This document shows, piece after piece, positions 60,868 through 64,000 of a stretch of 64,000 nucleotides of DNA. The position numbers were made by a program, and so were the translations under genes. Each line of letters starts with the position of its first letter. Position 1 is the stretch's first letter. The notes below the pieces were generated by a model that saw only the letters and a list, made by a program, of their open reading frames with translations, was not told the DNA's origin and made no database searches. Origin of the DNA: Pedobacter caeni (GTDB lineage: Bacteria > Bacteroidota > Bacteroidia > Sphingobacteriales > Sphingobacteriaceae); the NCBI RefSeq assembly GCF_900129215.1, contig NZ_FQUQ01000005.1:310001-374000 (forward strand). The letters are read 5' to 3'.

Positions 60868-62334
60868 TTATTTGAAATATTCGTAGCTGATACTTAGCAA
60901 GTAGGGATTGCTATACGGACCTTCGTTCCGCTTAAAGGAACTTTTTAGCGTCGTCATTTTTCCATCACTTAATACATATTCGTGCATCGTTGATTTATAT
61001 CCGTTTAAGTTCTCTATAACCAGGTTGTTCTGCGCATTTTTTGTATAAGTTGTAGTTTCAATCTGATCCCTGCTATCCGTTTTAACAGTTAGTGGAAGAT
61101 CCCAATTTGTATTGCCGTAACACACCTGGTTAGATCTGTCGCCATCTTTTGCTGCTTCTTTAATACAGGTGTTGGTGTTATTTATGCTGAGCTTTGTTTC
61201 GTAGCCTTTATCCAGGGTCATATCTGCATAATCGTCTTCTGTTATACGATATTTCTGAACCTCAAAAAATATTTTGCCGACCAGCTTGTTTACTTTCAGG
61301 TAATTACGGTCTTTGATGATCACGGTGTCCCCATGGTAATAGAAATTGATCACCTGATCACGTTTTTTAACAACTAAGGGGAGGTTATTTTGGTAGCTGA
61401 TGCTCGTACTATCCCGCTTTTCCTCAATGGTCTGTGTAAGCTGACCTTTGTTGTTCAATTTAAGTACAATTTGTTTCTCCTGATCTGCTTCAGACTGAAC
61501 CGTGATTCTGCTCAGCTTGTTTACATCTAAAAATTGAAAAGGTATAACCGTTTCACCAAATATTTCGTTTTGCAATAATACATTCATATTGGCTATTAAT
61601 TGGGTGGCTGGATGTATTGTCTTTTGAAAATTTGCAATGGCCAGACTGTCCCTTAAAAAATCTTTATAATAAGCTGATGTTTTGTTTTCAACTGTTTCTT
61701 TGGCGACAGCTTCTGTCAGCAAAACCATTTTTTTACGGTTAACTGTACTGTCATTTTCTTTTCCACTCCAGTAGACAAACCCTTCATGTCTCTGCTGTCT
61801 GTCCAGTAAATTTAATATTTGATGTTTTTTGTTTGGTATCTCTATGTAGGTGTTCCGAAATACATGGTGATAACTGAATTTATCTTCGGGAAAGTTTCGT
61901 TGCAATTCGTCCCATTCTCTTTTATTGTGGCCCGAGAGGGCATAGTAACTATTGTTTAAATCGTTCTTTGTGGGCTGTTTTCTATATATTCTACTTTCTG
62001 TGTCTGCCATCCATTTCACATCGTAAATGATAATGTGTGCTTTGTTGCTTTCCAATTTCAGGGTGTCGCAGGTGGTACAAATCCGTTCTTTCCTGAATTT
62101 GGTCGCTTCGGAGCTTTCCATGACAGTGGGTACTGCATGATTACCCATCTCCTCAGAAATAAGAGGTTCTGATTGAGGTTCTGGCTCAGGCCTTACGATT
62201 TTTGGAGGAGTAAAGCGTTTGATTTTTGGCGGCTGAACTTTTGACGGTACACTTTTTTTAGCAGTCTTTTTTTGTGCGATAGCCAGGTTTGTGAACACAG
62301 ACAACAAAAGAAATAGAAGTAGATATTTTTTCAT
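60868..62334 (-). CDS. Hypothetical secreted protein, 488 aa
   Basis: Signal peptide (YLLLFLLLSVFTNLAIAQ) followed by a Lys/Pro-rich stretch (about residues 20-65) that looks like a periplasm-spanning linker. The rest is beta-rich, with ICTTCDTLKLESNKAHIIIY near 90-110. No catalytic motif recognised. It lies upstream of the 264-aa membrane protein on the same strand (92-bp gap) and may be cotranscribed. Base composition appears AT-richer than the surrounding metabolic genes. Confidence 0.65.
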   Translation of the reverse strand: MKKYLLLFLLLSVFTNLAIAQKKTAKKSVPSKVQPPKIKRFTPPKIVRPEPEPQSEPLISEEMGNHAVPTVMESSEATKFRKERICTTCDTLKLESNKAHIIIYDVKWMADTESRIYRKQPTKNDLNNSYYALSGHNKREWDELQRNFPEDKFSYHHVFRNTYIEIPNKKHQILNLLDRQQRHEGFVYWSGKENDSTVNRKKMVLLTEAVAKETVENKTSAYYKDFLRDSLAIANFQKTIHPATQLIANMNVLLQNEIFGETVIPFQFLDVNKLSRITVQSEADQEKQIVLKLNNKGQLTQTIEEKRDSTSISYQNNLPLVVKKRDQVINFYYHGDTVIIKDRNYLKVNKLVGKIFFEVQKYRITEDDYADMTLDKGYETKLSINNTNTCIKEAAKDGDRSNQVCYGNTNWDLPLTVKTDSRDQIETTTYTKNAQNNLVIENLNGYKSTMHEYVLSDGKMTTLKSSFKRNEGPYSNPYLLSISYEYFK

Positions 62335-62468
62335 GGTTTAAAAAGAGAAAAAACCGGACCAGTTTTGGTTAATTATGCCGGTTTATGTTAAAAAAAGTTA
62401 AAGTATTTGCTAAAATATAGAAAAGTCGCTGGGCTTTAATAAAGAAGGGCTATTTTAGAAAAATAAAT

Positions 62469-62780
62469 ATGAAAACTGCTACGCTATATTTTCTGACCAG
62501 AATACTTGTTTTGTTTTTTGCCATCCTGGCTTTTTATATGTGCGCGGTATATCTATTGCCAAAAAGCATCAGAGAAGATCAGTTTTCCTTTGTAGCTGAA
62601 TTAGACCTGTTTATTCAATTGACCACAATTTTTTGTCTGAGTTATTGTGCTTTCGTTTACTGGGAGCGGGATAAGTTCATCAGGAAACAGCATCCAAATC
62701 ATGCTACTATGGCTTTAGTCTTGCTGATCATAGGCTCCATAGTTTCTTTAATATCAATCTTTATAGCCTTCAATTTATAA
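62469..62780 (+). CDS. Small membrane protein, 103 aa
   Basis: Three hydrophobic helices (TRILVLFFAILAFYMCAVYLL, LFIQLTTIFCLSYCAFVYW, MALVLLIIGSIVSLISIFIA) with a charged loop WERDKFIRKQHPNH. No family recognised. It is the only plus-strand gene of this region and converges with the next gene (10-bp gap). Confidence 0.6.
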   Translation: MKTATLYFLTRILVLFFAILAFYMCAVYLLPKSIREDQFSFVAELDLFIQLTTIFCLSYCAFVYWERDKFIRKQHPNHATMALVLLIIGSIVSLISIFIAFNL

Positions 62781-62790
62781 GAGGACAGGG

Positions 62791-63456
62791 TCAGTAATAA
62801 AAAGACCTGGTCTTCCCCGGGATTTTATGTTCATTTCTTCCCGGATTATATTCGTCCATTTTGAGGAGTTTTTTAAAAGGATAGCTGAAACTCAGGTACT
62901 CATCTTTAGGAGGAGCGGGGCTGCCATCATCACAATCCCCATAGGTATAAGCAACACTTACTTTGCTGGTGGAGAAATTGATGTCATACTCAAAATCAAA
63001 AGCGCAGGTGTCATAATCATTGTAAGTGGAGCCGATCAGGTACCAGTCTCCTTTTTGGTAACGCAAAATGCTTTTATATTTATGAGAATGTCTGGAGTTG
63101 GAATTGAAAACCTGTTCGATGATCAGGGTATTATTTTTGATGTTCATGTTCAGGTCTGGTATTTCTTCGAAAATCCGGCCATAGCGCTCGTATTCCCAGA
63201 CCACAGAATGATTCTCTTTCCAGAGTCTGATCTTTCCATTTTCTCTTTTGCAGATGTAAAGGACCCTGTAGAAACCATCTTCACCACTTTTTCGGGTGGT
63301 GTTATAGATGTAGACGATTTCATTGATGCCATCCTTATCCAGGTCTCCTTCAGTTTTCAGCACTTCCTTAAAACCTGCAGGAGGATGAAAATCTTTAAGT
63401 TCCTGTGCATGGCCTTTTACACAAAAAAATAGCAGGCAGATGAAGAGGTATTTCAT
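62791..63456 (-). CDS. Hypothetical secreted protein with VCBS/EF-like N-terminal repeat, 221 aa
   Basis: Signal peptide (YLFICLLFFCVKGHAQ), then FKEVLKTEGDLDKDGINEIVYIYN, whose DLDKDGINE loop is the calcium-type Asp pattern of FG-GAP/VCBS repeats. The rest is beta-rich. Proteins of this type are common in Bacteroidota and are mostly uncharacterised. No clear partner gene. Confidence 0.65.
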   Translation of the reverse strand: MKYLFICLLFFCVKGHAQELKDFHPPAGFKEVLKTEGDLDKDGINEIVYIYNTTRKSGEDGFYRVLYICKRENGKIRLWKENHSVVWEYERYGRIFEEIPDLNMNIKNNTLIIEQVFNSNSRHSHKYKSILRYQKGDWYLIGSTYNDYDTCAFDFEYDINFSTSKVSVAYTYGDCDDGSPAPPKDEYLSFSYPFKKLLKMDEYNPGRNEHKIPGKTRSFYY

Positions 63457-63583
63457 TTGATGTGGTTTTGATCTGTTGCAAACTTAACATCTCCTGCTAT
63501 AATTGAGCAATTCATTTGACAATTGCCTCGTTTGGATTGTTTTTCGTGAGTGATCGGTTTTTTTCTGCGGGAGCAATTCTATA

Positions 63584-64000
63584 TTACTTTGGCAATTCAG
63601 GCGAACGTTCTTTCCATGATGCTCCGGAGATTGCTTCCATAAAGGAAATGATTGCATCTCTTTCCATTTTGCTTAGCATTAAACCACGGAGGAGTTTGTC
63701 ATTCTTAGGATATAGCGGATCATTTTCCTGTCCGGGTCTGCGTTTTTGATGAGGCATGCCGGCGTTGTACATGTTCATGACACCATCCATGTTATCGAAC
63801 AAGCCATTGTGAAACCATGGGCCTGTCCGCATCACATTGCGTAGTCCCGGGGTTCTGAACTTTCCTACATCCTCCGGTTTTTTGGTAATGTTATACAACC
63901 CGAGGTCTTCATATTTACGGCCGTAGTAGGTGAGGCCCAGATTGTGAAAGTCACCATCTGTAAATAAAGGACCATTATGACAATTGACACAGCGTGCCTT
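63584..64000 (-). CDS. Di-heme cytochrome c peroxidase family protein, 5'-truncated by window edge
   Basis: Only the C-terminal 138 codons are in the window; the frame stays open to base 64000. Reading in from the edge gives KARCVNCHNGPLFTDGDFHN, a heme c CxxCH site in the CcP/MauG context, then VGKFRTPGLRNVMRTGPWFH, the conserved segment after the second heme. The protein likely reduces H2O2 or related peroxides in the periplasm, or has a MauG-like role. The first heme site lies outside the window. Confidence 0.9.
   Translation of the reverse strand, partial: KARCVNCHNGPLFTDGDFHNLGLTYYGRKYEDLGLYNITKKPEDVGKFRTPGLRNVMRTGPWFHNGLFDNMDGVMNMYNAGMPHQKRRPGQENDPLYPKNDKLLRGLMLSKMERDAIISFMEAISGASWKERSPELPK

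Noticed and set aside
1..64000. CRISPR array
   Set aside because: No regularly spaced short repeats or cas genes seen; the repeats at 58.3 kb are too few and irregular.

Overview
This window looks like a chromosomal segment of a Bacteroidota bacterium, most likely family Sphingobacteriaceae (Pedobacter-like). The evidence is a SusC/SusD pair, promoters of the TAnnTTTG type, few Shine-Dalgarno sequences, a fused ccoNO gene and many lineage-typical lipoproteins. The species call rests on gene content and style, not on a database search.

Layout. 1-3.4 kb: end of a NagX-like acyltransferase and a GH20 hexosaminidase (amino-sugar use). 3.6-6.3 kb: a metal/zinc-flavoured minus-strand group (CFFCG secreted protein, folE, COG0523 GTPase) behind a promoter that carries a Fur-family-like 7-1-7 palindrome. 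6.5-22.6 kb: a microaerobic respiration block. It holds a FixL-type heme-PAS histidine kinase, a response regulator fused to a CRP/FNR protein, an orphan D-LDH-like half protein plus hemN, a truncated globin, and the cbb3 oxidase genes ccoI-ccoS and ccoNO-ccoQ-ccoP-ccoG-ccoH-SafE. Four promoters in this block carry a TGA-N6-TCA dyad at almost the same distance (58.5, 58.5, 58.5 and 59.5 bp) from a TAnnTTTG-like -7 box and lack a recognisable -33 box. This suggests one O2-responsive regulon driven by the FixL/REC-CRP pair.

22.8-32.7 kb: a plus-strand cluster with an HD-phosphohydrolase fused to a Pycsar-type (PycTM/DUF5706) membrane effector, polyphosphate kinase, a SdiA-regulated-like lipoprotein, a large GAF-like protein, a kinase-like/BamA-like outer-membrane fusion and an exported Fe/Mn superoxide dismutase. 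32.7-43.5 kb: a segment bounded by two near-identical 146-bp direct repeats, each including the last codons of the sod gene. It contains a group IIC intron inserted just after the sod terminator (its reverse transcriptase is frameshifted in an A6 run), a SusC/SusD pair, a GntR-type regulator and a six-hairpin glycosidase. 43.6-47.2 kb: a siderophore receptor and a PepSY membrane protein.

47.3-50 kb: a CvfB-like S1 protein and a small ABC transporter. 50-57.2 kb: a complete minus-strand thiamin operon (thiS-C-tenI-D-E-G-H-F) under a TPP riboswitch. 57.3-63.5 kb: poorly characterised, mostly secreted lineage-specific proteins, with a palindrome-rich spacer at 58.2-58.35 kb. 63.6-64 kb: the 3' part of a di-heme cytochrome c peroxidase cut by the window edge. 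I found no CRISPR array, tRNA, rRNA, integrase or transposase.
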